Shown piece by piece: positions 17,564 through 25,774 of a stretch of 64,000 nucleotides of DNA. The stretch is from Polynucleobacter sp. Latsch14-2 (GTDB lineage: Bacteria > Pseudomonadota > Gammaproteobacteria > Burkholderiales > Burkholderiaceae). The DNA lies in assembly GCF_018881925.1 (NCBI RefSeq), contig NZ_JACVPL010000003.1, positions 186,001 through 250,000 of the forward strand, written 5' to 3'. Numbering within the stretch: position 1 is the stretch's first letter; every line of letters begins with the position of its first letter. The notes under the pieces are model-generated. The model was not told the DNA's origin. It was given only the letters and a program-made list of their open reading frames with translations, and made no database searches. The translations under genes and the position numbers were made by a program.

Positions 17564-18583
17564 GTGGGTAAAAATAGTCACACCAATCCGAAACGAAGAT
17601 TACTATTAAAAGGTGCTGGGGCCAGCTTGGCTGGATTTGCAGTGGGGCTCCCTGGTGCCTCTAAGGCCGCAGGTTCTTACCCGACCAAACCGATCCGCAT
17701 TGTGATTCCGTTTGCGCCAGGCGGCACTCTTGATGTTGCAATGCGTCCATTAAGCCAACAACTATCGACTATCTTGGGTCAAACGGTATATCTTGATAAT
17801 CGTGCAGGTGCCAATGGCGTGATTGGCGCAGAGTATGTTGCCAATTCACCCTCGGATGGCTATACCTTAATTGCAACCTCGGCTTCTTTTGCCTTGAATC
17901 CTAGCATCTATAAAAACCTAAAATACGATGTGCTGCAGGACTTCACGCCGATTTCCGCATTAATGCAAGGGGTTGGGTTTATCGTGATTGTTAATAGTTC
18001 AGTTCCAGTCAATACACTTCAAGAACTCATTGCCCTTGGCAAAAAGAGTGGCAACACTCTCACTTATAGCTCGCCAGGTATTGGCAATACAGTTCATATT
18101 GCCAGCGAACTATTTAATCAAAAGGCTGGCACCAACTTTATGCATGTCCCCTACAAGGGCAGTGCACCGTCTTTGAATGCCATCGTTTCTGGCGAGGCTC
18201 AGATCGGCATTATGCCCCCAGCGATTGTGATGCCGTTTATTCGTAGCGGGCAATTGAAAGCCTTAGCCTTCACAGGCAAAAAGAGATTGGCCGACTTACC
18301 AGATGTCCCAACTATGGCTGAGGCTGGAGTGAATGATTTTGTCTTTGAGGGCACATGGATGGGATTACTAGGGCCTAAGGCACTATCTCCAGCCATCGTT
18401 AATCGTCTTTACCAGGCCATCACCAAAGCAATACAACAGCCCGCCCTGAAGCAAGCGTGGGTCAATGGTGTGTCAGGCTATGTTGCAGACGGGAGTTCGC
18501 CTGCCGAATTTTCAAAACAACTAAAAGATGATGTCCATCGTTATGGCGACATTATGCGAAAAATCAATATTCAACCAAGCTAA
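17564..18583 (+). CDS. Bug-8: substrate-binding protein with twin-arginine (Tat) signal
   Basis: About 339 residues from a GTG one base after the cupin stop; a longer in-frame ATG start would overlap the cupin by 35 bases. The N-terminus has PKRRLLLKGAGASLAGFAVG followed by LPGASKA, a Tat-type signal (RRLLLK). The other 17 Bug proteins look Sec-exported. Ligand loops are PFAPGGTLDVAMR and YSSPGIGNTVHIASELF, with PYKGSAPSLNAIVSGEA. It is followed 28 bases later by the ThDP enzyme. Tat export implies folding, perhaps around a cofactor or ligand, before secretion (inference). Confidence 0.92.
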   Translation: MGKNSHTNPKRRLLLKGAGASLAGFAVGLPGASKAAGSYPTKPIRIVIPFAPGGTLDVAMRPLSQQLSTILGQTVYLDNRAGANGVIGAEYVANSPSDGYTLIATSASFALNPSIYKNLKYDVLQDFTPISALMQGVGFIVIVNSSVPVNTLQELIALGKKSGNTLTYSSPGIGNTVHIASELFNQKAGTNFMHVPYKGSAPSLNAIVSGEAQIGIMPPAIVMPFIRSGQLKALAFTGKKRLADLPDVPTMAEAGVNDFVFEGTWMGLLGPKALSPAIVNRLYQAITKAIQQPALKQAWVNGVSGYVADGSSPAEFSKQLKDDVHRYGDIMRKINIQPS

Positions 18584-18611
18584 CTAACACTCAACCGATT
18601 AAGGAAAAATC

Positions 18612-20288
18612 ATGTCCAAAAAAATGACTGGTGCAAGATACTTTGCGCAACTATTAGAAGCATATGGTGTTACTCATATTTTCTTCATGGATGCGATTTT
18701 GCGACGCGCCTTGGCTGAAGTTGAAGACACTAAAATTGTTCGAGTGCTAGGGCATTCAGAAAAGGGTGTGGGATATATGGCCGATGGCTATGCGCGTATT
18801 TCTGGTCGTCCAGGTATTTGTATGGCGCAGTCAGTAGGCGCAGCTAATTTAGCCGCCTCCATGCAAGACCCTTATCTTGGTCACTCTCCTGTTATTGCTC
18901 TGACTGGTCGACATATTGCAGCGATGCAATATCGTAATTCTTATCAAGAGGTAGAGCATGGGCCACTCTTTACGCCGGTAACCAAATTCCATGCGCAGAT
19001 GGAAGTGGTAGAGCAGATGCCACATCTCATCCGCCAAGCCTTTCGCGAAGCTACTACAGCCACCCCAAGACCAGTACATCTAGATGTGGCTGGATTTACC
19101 GGCGATGCACTTACCCCCTTAGAGCTTGAGGCTGATATTTCAGTCGATGACTGTCATACACGCTTCCCTGCATTTAGGCCTGCGCCAGATACTTCCGCAA
19201 TCGAGCGCGCAGCTAAAGCAATTGCCCAAAGTAAAAAACCGGTCGTCATTGCCGATCGAGGTGTAATCATCTCCGGAGCAAAGGATGCACTGAAGGCTCT
19301 TGGTGAAAAAATTCAAGCCCCCATCACAGCAACCCTAGATGCTAAATCAGCGATCCTAGAAACCGATCCACTATTCAGGGGAATGGTTGGTTTGTATGGT
19401 CGTAGCTGCACCAATCACATTGTTGATGAAGCTGACTTAATTATTTATGCAGGTAGCAATACTAGTGACCACACCACTGCAAACTGGAAGTTGCCAAAAG
19501 TTGGAACTCCTATCATTCAGATCGACTTAGATCCAGTCGAAATTGGCAGAAACTACCCTGGCACAATTGGTATTCAAAGTGACGTTAAGCTTGGCTTAGA
19601 AGCTCTAGCAAATGCAGCAGCAGCTGCAAAGCGTGATGAGTGGCTAAAACACACTCAATCACTGGTAGATGCATGGAAAACTGAAATGCAGGTTGAGCTC
19701 ACGCGATCTGATGTTCCCATGCGCCCACAAAGACTATGCCATGAATTAACCAAGGTACTGCCAAACGATGCTATTTTGGTTGCAGATACTGGTTACTCAG
19801 CGCTATGGACTGGTAATTTGGTCGATATGCTGCACCCCAAGCAAACTTATATGCGCGCTGCCGGCTCATTAGGCTGGTCTTTCCCGGCATCGATTGGCGC
19901 TAAAGCTGCCGCCCCAAACAGAACAGTCGTTTGCTTTACCGGAGATGGTGGCTTCTCATACCACCTGCCAGAATTAGAGACGGCCAAACGCATGGGCTTA
20001 AATGTCATTGTGATTGTGAACAACAATGAATGCCTCTCCCAAGGCGTGAAGAACTTAAACATCGCCTATGGCGATAGAGCACACACACGCAAATCTGAGT
20101 GCTATGTTTACGAGAAAACAGATTTCGCCAAGATTGCTCAATCGTTCAACTGCTTCGGAGTAACAGTGGAAGATCCAAAGGACTTCAAAGCGGCATTTGA
20201 TGCTGCAGTTGCGAGTAATCTACCGGCAGTGATCGATGTTAAAACAGAGTTTGCCTATCAAGCACAACTAGCATGGGTGCCAGTGTAA
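18612..20288 (+). CDS. Thiamine diphosphate-dependent enzyme (acetolactate synthase/decarboxylase-like)
   Basis: 558 residues with the three domains of the pyruvate-oxidase/ALS group. The N-terminal PYR domain carries the catalytic glutamate in GHSEKGVGYMADGYAR (about residue 49). The C-terminal PP domain has the ThDP motif FTGDGGFSYHLPELE to IVNNNECLSQ. No FAD-specific quasi-substrate segment stands out. Such enzymes decarboxylate 2-keto acids or join them to aldehydes. AAGGAAAAATC precedes the ATG. The CMD-like gene overlaps its stop (TAATG). A related enzyme lies at 28-29.8 kb. Probably it processes a 2-keto acid derived from the Bug-8 ligand; true acetolactate synthase is unlikely in this context. 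Confidence 0.92.
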   Translation: MSKKMTGARYFAQLLEAYGVTHIFFMDAILRRALAEVEDTKIVRVLGHSEKGVGYMADGYARISGRPGICMAQSVGAANLAASMQDPYLGHSPVIALTGRHIAAMQYRNSYQEVEHGPLFTPVTKFHAQMEVVEQMPHLIRQAFREATTATPRPVHLDVAGFTGDALTPLELEADISVDDCHTRFPAFRPAPDTSAIERAAKAIAQSKKPVVIADRGVIISGAKDALKALGEKIQAPITATLDAKSAILETDPLFRGMVGLYGRSCTNHIVDEADLIIYAGSNTSDHTTANWKLPKVGTPIIQIDLDPVEIGRNYPGTIGIQSDVKLGLEALANAAAAAKRDEWLKHTQSLVDAWKTEMQVELTRSDVPMRPQRLCHELTKVLPNDAILVADTGYSALWTGNLVDMLHPKQTYMRAAGSLGWSFPASIGAKAAAPNRTVVCFTGDGGFSYHLPELETAKRMGLNVIVIVNNNECLSQGVKNLNIAYGDRAHTRKSECYVYEKTDFAKIAQSFNCFGVTVEDPKDFKAAFDAAVASNLPAVIDVKTEFAYQAQLAWVPV

Positions 20289-20851
20289 TGACAACTACTC
20301 CAATACGCTTTGCACCCATTCCTCTTGAGGCAATGTCTGAAGAGCAAAAGTCTACAGCAGATAAACTCATTAATGGCCCTCGCGGAGGTATTCGTGGGCC
20401 TTTTAATGCTTTATTACGAAACCCATTATTAGCGGATCGCGTGCGTCAACTAGGCGATAGCATTCGCTTTGAAAATTCTTTACCGCCTGCCTTAAGAGAG
20501 TTTACGATTCTGATTACTGCAAGATTTTGGTCGGCAAAATATGAGTGGCATGCCCACAGCAAACTTGCTGCCGAGCTTGGCATCAAACAAGAGACTATTG
20601 ATGCTATTGGTCTAGGTGAGAAGCCTAAAAATCTAACTGCAGACGAAAGTCTCATTTATCAGTTCTGCACTGAGATTCTCGACGATAAAGATATCAGCGA
20701 CAACACATACGCCGCAACGCTCGCACGCTTTGGTGAGCTCACAGTGCTAGATATATTAGTTACCACCAGCTACTTTGGCTTTGTTTCTGTCATACTGAAC
20801 GCCATTCGTCAGCCAGTCCCAGAAGGCGGCATACAGCTACCCCAATTATAA
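20288..20851 (+). CDS. Carboxymuconolactone decarboxylase (CMD/AhpD-fold) family protein
   Basis: About 187 residues when started at the ATG overlapping the upstream stop (TAATG); an in-frame start five codons earlier lies within the ThDP gene. The CMD helix motif is FTILITARFWSAKYEWHAHS, with the Glu-Trp-x-x-His pattern. The CxxC of AhpD peroxidases is absent, so a peroxidase role is unlikely. Members act as decarboxylases or isomerases of ring-cleavage lactones, but many have no known function. It lies between the ThDP enzyme and an alpha/beta hydrolase, which resembles a ring-fission or lactone pathway. Confidence 0.9.
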   Translation: MTTTPIRFAPIPLEAMSEEQKSTADKLINGPRGGIRGPFNALLRNPLLADRVRQLGDSIRFENSLPPALREFTILITARFWSAKYEWHAHSKLAAELGIKQETIDAIGLGEKPKNLTADESLIYQFCTEILDDKDISDNTYAATLARFGELTVLDILVTTSYFGFVSVILNAIRQPVPEGGIQLPQL

Positions 20852-20862
20852 ACAAGTTAAAT

Positions 20863-21660
20863 ATGCCGTTATTAGATGTTGCGTTAAATTCAAAATTATT
20901 CTATAGCCTTGATGACAGCACCAATCCGTGGGATACGCCTGAAACTATTATTTTTGTCCACGGATTTACAGAAAGCACTGAAGTTTGGCGCTGCTGGATT
21001 CCGCAGTTCGCTAGAAAGTATCAAATAGTTCGCTTTGATCAAAGAGGTTTTGGACGTTCTGGATCGGTGCCAGATTCATTTACTTACTCTACCGAACTAC
21101 TTGTAAGCGATCTATCGCAACTCATTCAAACCGTCTCTCCAGACAAACCAGTTCATCTCATTGCTGGGAAAAGTGGCAATATTTGCGCCATTGCTACAGC
21201 GCTTGCCCATCCCGAGCTAGTCAAGACGATCTCGATGGTAAGTCCTGCTATTAAGGCTCCGGAAGCCACGGGCTGGCTGGAGCATATTGACTTGCACGGA
21301 ATGACTAGTTGGGCAAGATGGACGATGGGCGATAGATTGGGTAGCAAGATGCCTAAAATTGGAGTTGAATGGTGGATCAATCTCATGGGGAAAACAGCCG
21401 CAAGTACAGCCCACGCTTACTTAAGATGGGTATCTGGCGTTAATTTAGAAGCCAGCCTGCCCCAAGTAAAGCAATCGGTATTGATAGTGGGCAATGAATC
21501 AAAACGCCGTGGTCGCGCCCAATTTGAACAATACACTCAACTCATACCAAACGCCGAATTAGCCATGATCGATGTAGACGGATACCACACGGGAGCTGTT
21601 GCACCAGACCAATGCAGCGAAGTTATTCTGGATTTTTTAGCCAAACATCCAATGAAGTAA
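20863..21660 (+). CDS. Alpha/beta hydrolase
   Basis: 265 residues; the fold is marked by IIFVHGFTESTEVW (oxyanion region, about 30-43) and RFDQRGFGRSG. The nucleophile elbow reads LIAGKSGNICAIATAL, so the usual GxSxG has Asn instead of the last Gly. The acid-region strand is VLIVGNESKRRGR and the histidine lies in DVDGYHTGA. It resembles 3-oxoadipate enol-lactonase and C-C hydrolases in size and architecture. Bug-9 begins five bases after its stop. It plausibly opens an enol-lactone formed by the CMD-like protein just upstream (inference). Confidence 0.9.
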   Translation: MPLLDVALNSKLFYSLDDSTNPWDTPETIIFVHGFTESTEVWRCWIPQFARKYQIVRFDQRGFGRSGSVPDSFTYSTELLVSDLSQLIQTVSPDKPVHLIAGKSGNICAIATALAHPELVKTISMVSPAIKAPEATGWLEHIDLHGMTSWARWTMGDRLGSKMPKIGVEWWINLMGKTAASTAHAYLRWVSGVNLEASLPQVKQSVLIVGNESKRRGRAQFEQYTQLIPNAELAMIDVDGYHTGAVAPDQCSEVILDFLAKHPMK

Positions 21661-21665
21661 GGTCA

Positions 21666-22646
21666 ATGAATATGAATCGCTCCTATAAGAATATTTTTTA
21701 TGTCCTACTGCTAGTTTGTAACCTGACCTTCATTGAGCACCTGCGGGCCGCTTTTCCAGAGCACCCCATCCGCCTGGTTGTTCCCTCTGGGGCGGGTGGC
21801 GTAACAGATAGTCTGGCGCGCTTGCTGGCCATAGAGCTTAGTCAAAACCTGGGTCAGCAAGTTTTTATTGAAAATCGTCCGGGAGCCAGCGGCATTAGTG
21901 GCACACAATTTGTTGCCACCGCTGCACCTGATGGTTATACCTTGTTAATGGTGTTTCCTTCTCACGTCACCAACCCATCTTTATTCAGCAAGCTGCCTTA
22001 CGACACCACCAAGGCATTTTCCCCTGTCTCCCTTGTTAGTAGCGTTTCCATGGTCTTTGTTGTACCAAAAGATTCTCCAGCAAATAGCCTCAAAGAATTT
22101 ATTACTTACGCAAAGTCCAATCCAGGGAAATTGAATTTTTCAACTGTGGGCAGTGGCAGTCTAGGACACCTTGGTGCCGAGCTCTTTAATTCAATGATTG
22201 GCGCCACGATGACACACGTTCCGTATAAAGGAAGTCCGCAAGCCATGACAGCATTGGTAACTGGAGAGGCTGATATGTATCTCGTTGCATCTGCCAGCAG
22301 TGCGCTACCTCTCATCAAGGCCAAGCAGATCAAAGCCTTAGGCGTGAGTACAAAAGATAGATTGTCAATCCTGCCTAACACGCCCTCAATGTCTGAAATT
22401 GTCCGAGGTTATGATGTGCAGGGCTGGAATGGAATTCTTGCTCCGGCAGGAACCCCTCCAGATGTAATCGAAAAACTCAACAAGGCAATTATTAAATCCG
22501 TTGCTTCTGTGGAGTTCACAAAAAAACTCCGTCAAGAAGGTGCTACAGGCTCAACAAGCACGCCTGCAGAGTTTCAGCACCTCATCGCCAAAGACATTGC
22601 TAAATGGGCAAAAGTAATTAAAGAAGCCAATATTCAGCTAGATTAA
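21666..22646 (+). CDS. Bug-9: tripartite tricarboxylate transporter substrate-binding protein
   Basis: About 326 residues from the ATG preceded by AAGTAAGGTCA; a longer form would overlap the hydrolase gene by 49 bases. The signal peptide ends near EHLRA|AFPEHP. Loops are PSGAGGVTDSLAR and FSTVGSGSLGHLGAELF, with PYKGSPQAMTALVTGEA. It closes the plus-strand run that also contains Bug-8, so one transcript may carry two receptors for one set of enzymes. Confidence 0.94.
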   Translation: MNMNRSYKNIFYVLLLVCNLTFIEHLRAAFPEHPIRLVVPSGAGGVTDSLARLLAIELSQNLGQQVFIENRPGASGISGTQFVATAAPDGYTLLMVFPSHVTNPSLFSKLPYDTTKAFSPVSLVSSVSMVFVVPKDSPANSLKEFITYAKSNPGKLNFSTVGSGSLGHLGAELFNSMIGATMTHVPYKGSPQAMTALVTGEADMYLVASASSALPLIKAKQIKALGVSTKDRLSILPNTPSMSEIVRGYDVQGWNGILAPAGTPPDVIEKLNKAIIKSVASVEFTKKLRQEGATGSTSTPAEFQHLIAKDIAKWAKVIKEANIQLD

Positions 22647-22652
22647 TTTTTA

Positions 22653-23105
22653 CTATTCTTTGTCGCCGTGATCAGCAACAAGACCGGCACTTTGAATTCC
22701 CTTGATAGCGCAAACCTCATCATTTACCGAGGTATCGCCACTAACGCCAATAGCACCAACAATTTGACCTTGCTGGTCCCTTATTAGCAATCCACCCCTC
22801 ACTGGAACCATTCTGCCGTCAGTCATGGCTTGCAGGGCGCCCATAAAATGAGGGACGGCAACAGCTCTACGCTCAAGCTCTCGGCCACCAAAACCCATTC
22901 CCAATGCCCCCGCAGCCTTACCTAACGCAATATCAAACCTTAGCAGGCTCGTTCCGTCGTCGGCCAAATAGGCTTTTACAACCCCACGCACATCCAACAC
23001 TACGACAGTCATTGGCTGCATTTTCTCAGATCTTGCGCATTCAAGCGTGTTTTGAGCAATGGTCAATGCCGATTTAAGAGATATCGTCTGAATAGAAAGT
23101 GTCAC
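22653..23105 (-). CDS. GlcG/HbpS family heme-binding-like protein (DUF336)
   Basis: A 150-residue protein matching the GlcG/HbpS fold: QPMTVVVLDVRGVVKAYLAD, the RFDIALGKAAGALGMGFG helix and the C-terminal GAIGVSGDTSVNDEVCA. It starts at GTG, favoured by GGGGACACT just upstream. No signal peptide is present. GlcG-type proteins occur in glycolate and other small-acid operons; HbpS binds heme. Which applies here is unknown. It is convergent with Bug-9 (six bases apart) and divergent from the LysR gene, which may control it. Confidence 0.88.
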   Translation of the reverse strand: MTLSIQTISLKSALTIAQNTLECARSEKMQPMTVVVLDVRGVVKAYLADDGTSLLRFDIALGKAAGALGMGFGGRELERRAVAVPHFMGALQAMTDGRMVPVRGGLLIRDQQGQIVGAIGVSGDTSVNDEVCAIKGIQSAGLVADHGDKE

Positions 23106-23146
23106 AGTGTCCCCAGAATAAGTTGAAATGATTTAAGCTACTTAAA

Positions 23147-23160
23147 ATGCTGTTCAGCAT
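23147..23160. promoter_or_regulatory. Candidate operator between the GlcG-like and LysR genes
   Basis: ATGCTG and CAGCAT form six-base arms around TT. Immediately to the left another inverted repeat, TTAAG-CTA-CTTAA (23133-23145), is present. Both sit in the divergent promoter region, the usual place for LysR-type autoregulatory sites. Confidence 0.35.
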
Positions 23161-23204
23161 CCATCATATATCCTATCATTAAGTATTTACACCTTTCTTA
23201 ATTT

Positions 23205-24110
23205 ATGAATTTACAGCAACTGAAATATCTCTGCGCGGTTGTTGAATCTAAATTTAGCGTTTCTAAAGCTTCGGATCGTCTATACACTTCGCAACCCGGT
23301 ATCAGTAAACAAATTCAGCTTTTCGAGCGCGAGCTTGGAGTAACTTTGCTGGAGCGCAAGGGTAACCGCATCATTGGCCTTACTCCCCCAGGAAAAGAAG
23401 TCTATCTTGTAGCACAGCGGATGCTGAGCGATGCTGGCAATCTCAAAAAAATTGGGGAAGAATTTTCCTCAAAAAATAAAGGTCTGCTAGTGGTTGCAAC
23501 CACTCATATTCATGCCCGTTACACCCTCCCTAAAATTATCCATAAATTTAGTGAGAAATATCCAAATGTTACAGTCAGCTTAAGACAGGGGCACCCCGCA
23601 CAAATTGCCAACTGGATTATCTCTGGCGAAGTGGATCTTGCCATTAGTGCGGCGGAGACAGAGGGTCACGAAGAGCTTGTATTAATGCCGTACTCAACCA
23701 TTGAGCGCTGTATATTATTTTCAGCGAAGCACCCCTTAGAAAAGATCAAACTTCTGACACTCGAAGCCTTGGCAAAATTTCCGCTGATCTCCTTGGACGC
23801 TAATTTTGCAGGTGGCGCATCCGTCAAAGAAGTCTTTGAAGAATGTGGCCTTAAACCCAACATTGTTTTAAGTGCCGCCGATACAGACGTTATCAAAACC
23901 TATGTTGAAATCGGACATGGTGTAGCTATTGTTCCATCTATTGCCTTCGACCCAGACAGGGACAAAGCATTGCGCTACCTAGATGCCTCTCACTTATTTC
24001 CACCAACGCCCATTTTTATTCAAATTAGGCAAGGCAAGTATCTCAGGCACTACATGGAAGATTTTATCTCCATGGTCAACCTGGCAAGACCCCAAAAAAC
24101 TAGCGGGTAA
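23205..24110 (+). CDS. LysR-family transcriptional regulator (CysB-like subgroup)
   Basis: 301 residues. The N-terminal winged helix (about 1-60) reads LQQLKYLCAVVESKFSVSKA followed by LYTSQPGISKQIQLFERELG, close to the CysB/Cbl subgroup. The effector domain (about 90-295) has HIHARYTLPKIIHKF and GHGVAIVPSIAFDPDRD. It is divergent from the GlcG-like gene and lies 106 bases upstream of Bug-10 on the same strand. It probably controls one or both in response to the imported acid or a metabolite. Confidence 0.92.
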   Translation: MNLQQLKYLCAVVESKFSVSKASDRLYTSQPGISKQIQLFERELGVTLLERKGNRIIGLTPPGKEVYLVAQRMLSDAGNLKKIGEEFSSKNKGLLVVATTHIHARYTLPKIIHKFSEKYPNVTVSLRQGHPAQIANWIISGEVDLAISAAETEGHEELVLMPYSTIERCILFSAKHPLEKIKLLTLEALAKFPLISLDANFAGGASVKEVFEECGLKPNIVLSAADTDVIKTYVEIGHGVAIVPSIAFDPDRDKALRYLDASHLFPPTPIFIQIRQGKYLRHYMEDFISMVNLARPQKTSG

Positions 24111-24135
24111 TCGACTTATAACCTGAATAAATGAA

Positions 24136-24154
24136 TAATAAGCAATTGTTATTA
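24136..24154. promoter_or_regulatory. Inverted repeat upstream of Bug-10
   Basis: TAATAA and TTATTA flank the seven-base centre GCAATTG. The repeat lies about 60 bases before the Bug-10 start, where a LysR-type activator would bind. It is AT-rich, so a chance occurrence cannot be excluded. Confidence 0.3.
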
Positions 24155-24216
24155 ATGTAGTATTTGTTGACCCTATACTAGGCTTGGGCAATTTATTCAA
24201 AAGGCAGCCAACTCAA

Positions 24217-25179
24217 ATGAAATCTCTTATCTCAAGATTACTTCTTGTCATTCTCTCCCTTTTTTATTCCTACACATCAGTTAGTTTTGCCCAAACCTAC
24301 CCCGATAAACCCATTCGAATTATTGTTGGACCAGGGCCAGATAGTCTTGCCAGAATTGCTGGTGAAAAAATAACCGAAGACTGGGGGCAAGCCGTCATTG
24401 TGGATCCTCGACCAGCAGCCGGCGGCATAGTGGCTGGAGATTCCGTTGCAAAAGCCACGCCTGATGGCTATACCCTCTTGTTAAGCACTGGATCCTATAC
24501 GATTAACAGTGTTTTACAACCTAAAATGCCTTACGACTTCCAAAAGGATTTGTCCCCCGTTAGCCTACTGGCTACCCTGCCATTTATCTTGGTAGTCAAC
24601 TCAAATTCACCAATTAAGTCGGTCAAAGATTTAGTCGCCAGCGCAAAATCTCAACCTGGAAAACTCAACTACGCTTCTTCGGGCAATGGGACTCCAGCCC
24701 ATTTAGCCGGTGAAATGCTCAAGCAAATGACAGGCATCGATATTGCCCACATTCCGTACAAAAGCGCAGCCGCTGGAGTGACTGATGTACTAGGAGGACA
24801 AGTGAACTTAATGTTTGTACCTGCGCCTTCAGCTTTACCCTTTATTCGCGCTAATCAATTACGCGCCTTAGCTGTTAGCAGCCCCAAACGCTACTCTGTA
24901 TTACCAGAGGTTCCAACCGTTGCCGAAGAAGGCTATCCTAACTTTGCTATTGTGGGTTGGAATGGCATTAACGTTCCAGCCAAGACACCCGCCAATGTTA
25001 TAGAGAAATTGAATAAAGAGTTCGTTAAGATCATGCATCAAAAAGATGTGCAAGAAAAAGCTATCGCCGCAGGTTTTGAACCCATTGGAAGCTCCGTAGA
25101 TGAATTCACTCAGTTTTTGAAACGGGATATCGCCCGCTCAAGTGAAGTCATTAAGGCCGGCAATATACAACCCTTCTAA
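24217..25179 (+). CDS. Bug-10: substrate-binding protein with shortened ligand loop
   Basis: About 320 residues from the ATG; a TTG 11 codons upstream has no better ribosome-binding site. The signal peptide ends VSFA|QTYPDKP. The first ligand loop is IVGPGPDSLARIAG, about three residues shorter than the common FAPGGGxDxxAR and lacking its double glycine. The other loops are normal: YASSGNGTPAHLAGEML and PYKSAAAGVTDVLGGQV. The pocket should therefore differ. It is followed 10 bases later by two overlapping cupin genes in the same operon. Confidence 0.93.
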   Translation: MKSLISRLLLVILSLFYSYTSVSFAQTYPDKPIRIIVGPGPDSLARIAGEKITEDWGQAVIVDPRPAAGGIVAGDSVAKATPDGYTLLLSTGSYTINSVLQPKMPYDFQKDLSPVSLLATLPFILVVNSNSPIKSVKDLVASAKSQPGKLNYASSGNGTPAHLAGEMLKQMTGIDIAHIPYKSAAAGVTDVLGGQVNLMFVPAPSALPFIRANQLRALAVSSPKRYSVLPEVPTVAEEGYPNFAIVGWNGINVPAKTPANVIEKLNKEFVKIMHQKDVQEKAIAAGFEPIGSSVDEFTQFLKRDIARSSEVIKAGNIQPF

Positions 25180-25189
25180 GCGATTGATC

Positions 25190-25774
25190 ATGCCCCTCAA
25201 AATGCGCCCCGTTCGAAGAGTAGTGACCGGCAACGATCAGCTCGGTCGCTCTGGAGTGATATTTGATAGCGATGCTCCGAATGTCAATATTGGCACTGTT
25301 GCAGCAAGCGCTGGAATGACTGATGTTTGGGTGTATCACCAAACTCCAGCCCCAGTCACCGGCGTGCGAGATGATGGCAACCTCCCCTTTGCATTTGACC
25401 CTCCTGCTCAAGGTGGGCATCTCAGAATTGTTCAATCCGCCGGTAAGCCGGCCGACTATAGGGCCGACTTGGATACAACAGCCGTTCCTCTTCATGAGGC
25501 TCGACTCAGACCCAATGGCCATACATGGGATCGTGGCGGGCAAAATGCCTACAGTTCACCAGTTCACCAGTCCGAAACGATTGACTATGGCGTGATGATG
25601 TCTGGCAAACGCACCTTAATTCTGGATGATGGCCTACGAGAAATGCTACCAGGGGATACGGTTGTCCAACTAGCTAACTGGCATGGCTGGACCAACCCCA
25701 ATGAAGAAAGTTCTATGGCATTTATTATGATGGGTGGCGTGCCCAGAGCACACCCTCCAAAGGATAAATCCTAA
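25190..25774 (+). CDS. Cupin protein, homologous to the N-terminal half of the fused bicupin
   Basis: About 194 residues from the first ATG (another ATG lies four codons later). The cupin core is SPVHQSETIDYGVMMSGKRT, then LPGDTVVQLANWHGWTN. The canonical HxH-E pattern is replaced by H-x3-T-x-D, while the motif-2 histidine is kept. It aligns throughout with residues 1-190 of the 389-residue bicupin at 34-35 kb, including the shared DVWVYHQTPAPVTG and GHTWDRGGQ regions. Its stop overlaps the start of the next cupin (TAATG), so the two are made in equal amounts and may form a heteromer. Confidence 0.88.
   Translation: MPLKMRPVRRVVTGNDQLGRSGVIFDSDAPNVNIGTVAASAGMTDVWVYHQTPAPVTGVRDDGNLPFAFDPPAQGGHLRIVQSAGKPADYRADLDTTAVPLHEARLRPNGHTWDRGGQNAYSSPVHQSETIDYGVMMSGKRTLILDDGLREMLPGDTVVQLANWHGWTNPNEESSMAFIMMGGVPRAHPPKDKS

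Noticed and set aside
18612..20288. Annotation as biosynthetic acetolactate synthase
   Set aside because: No small regulatory subunit gene follows, and the context is catabolic with a CMD-like gene and hydrolases. A general ThDP-enzyme call is safer.
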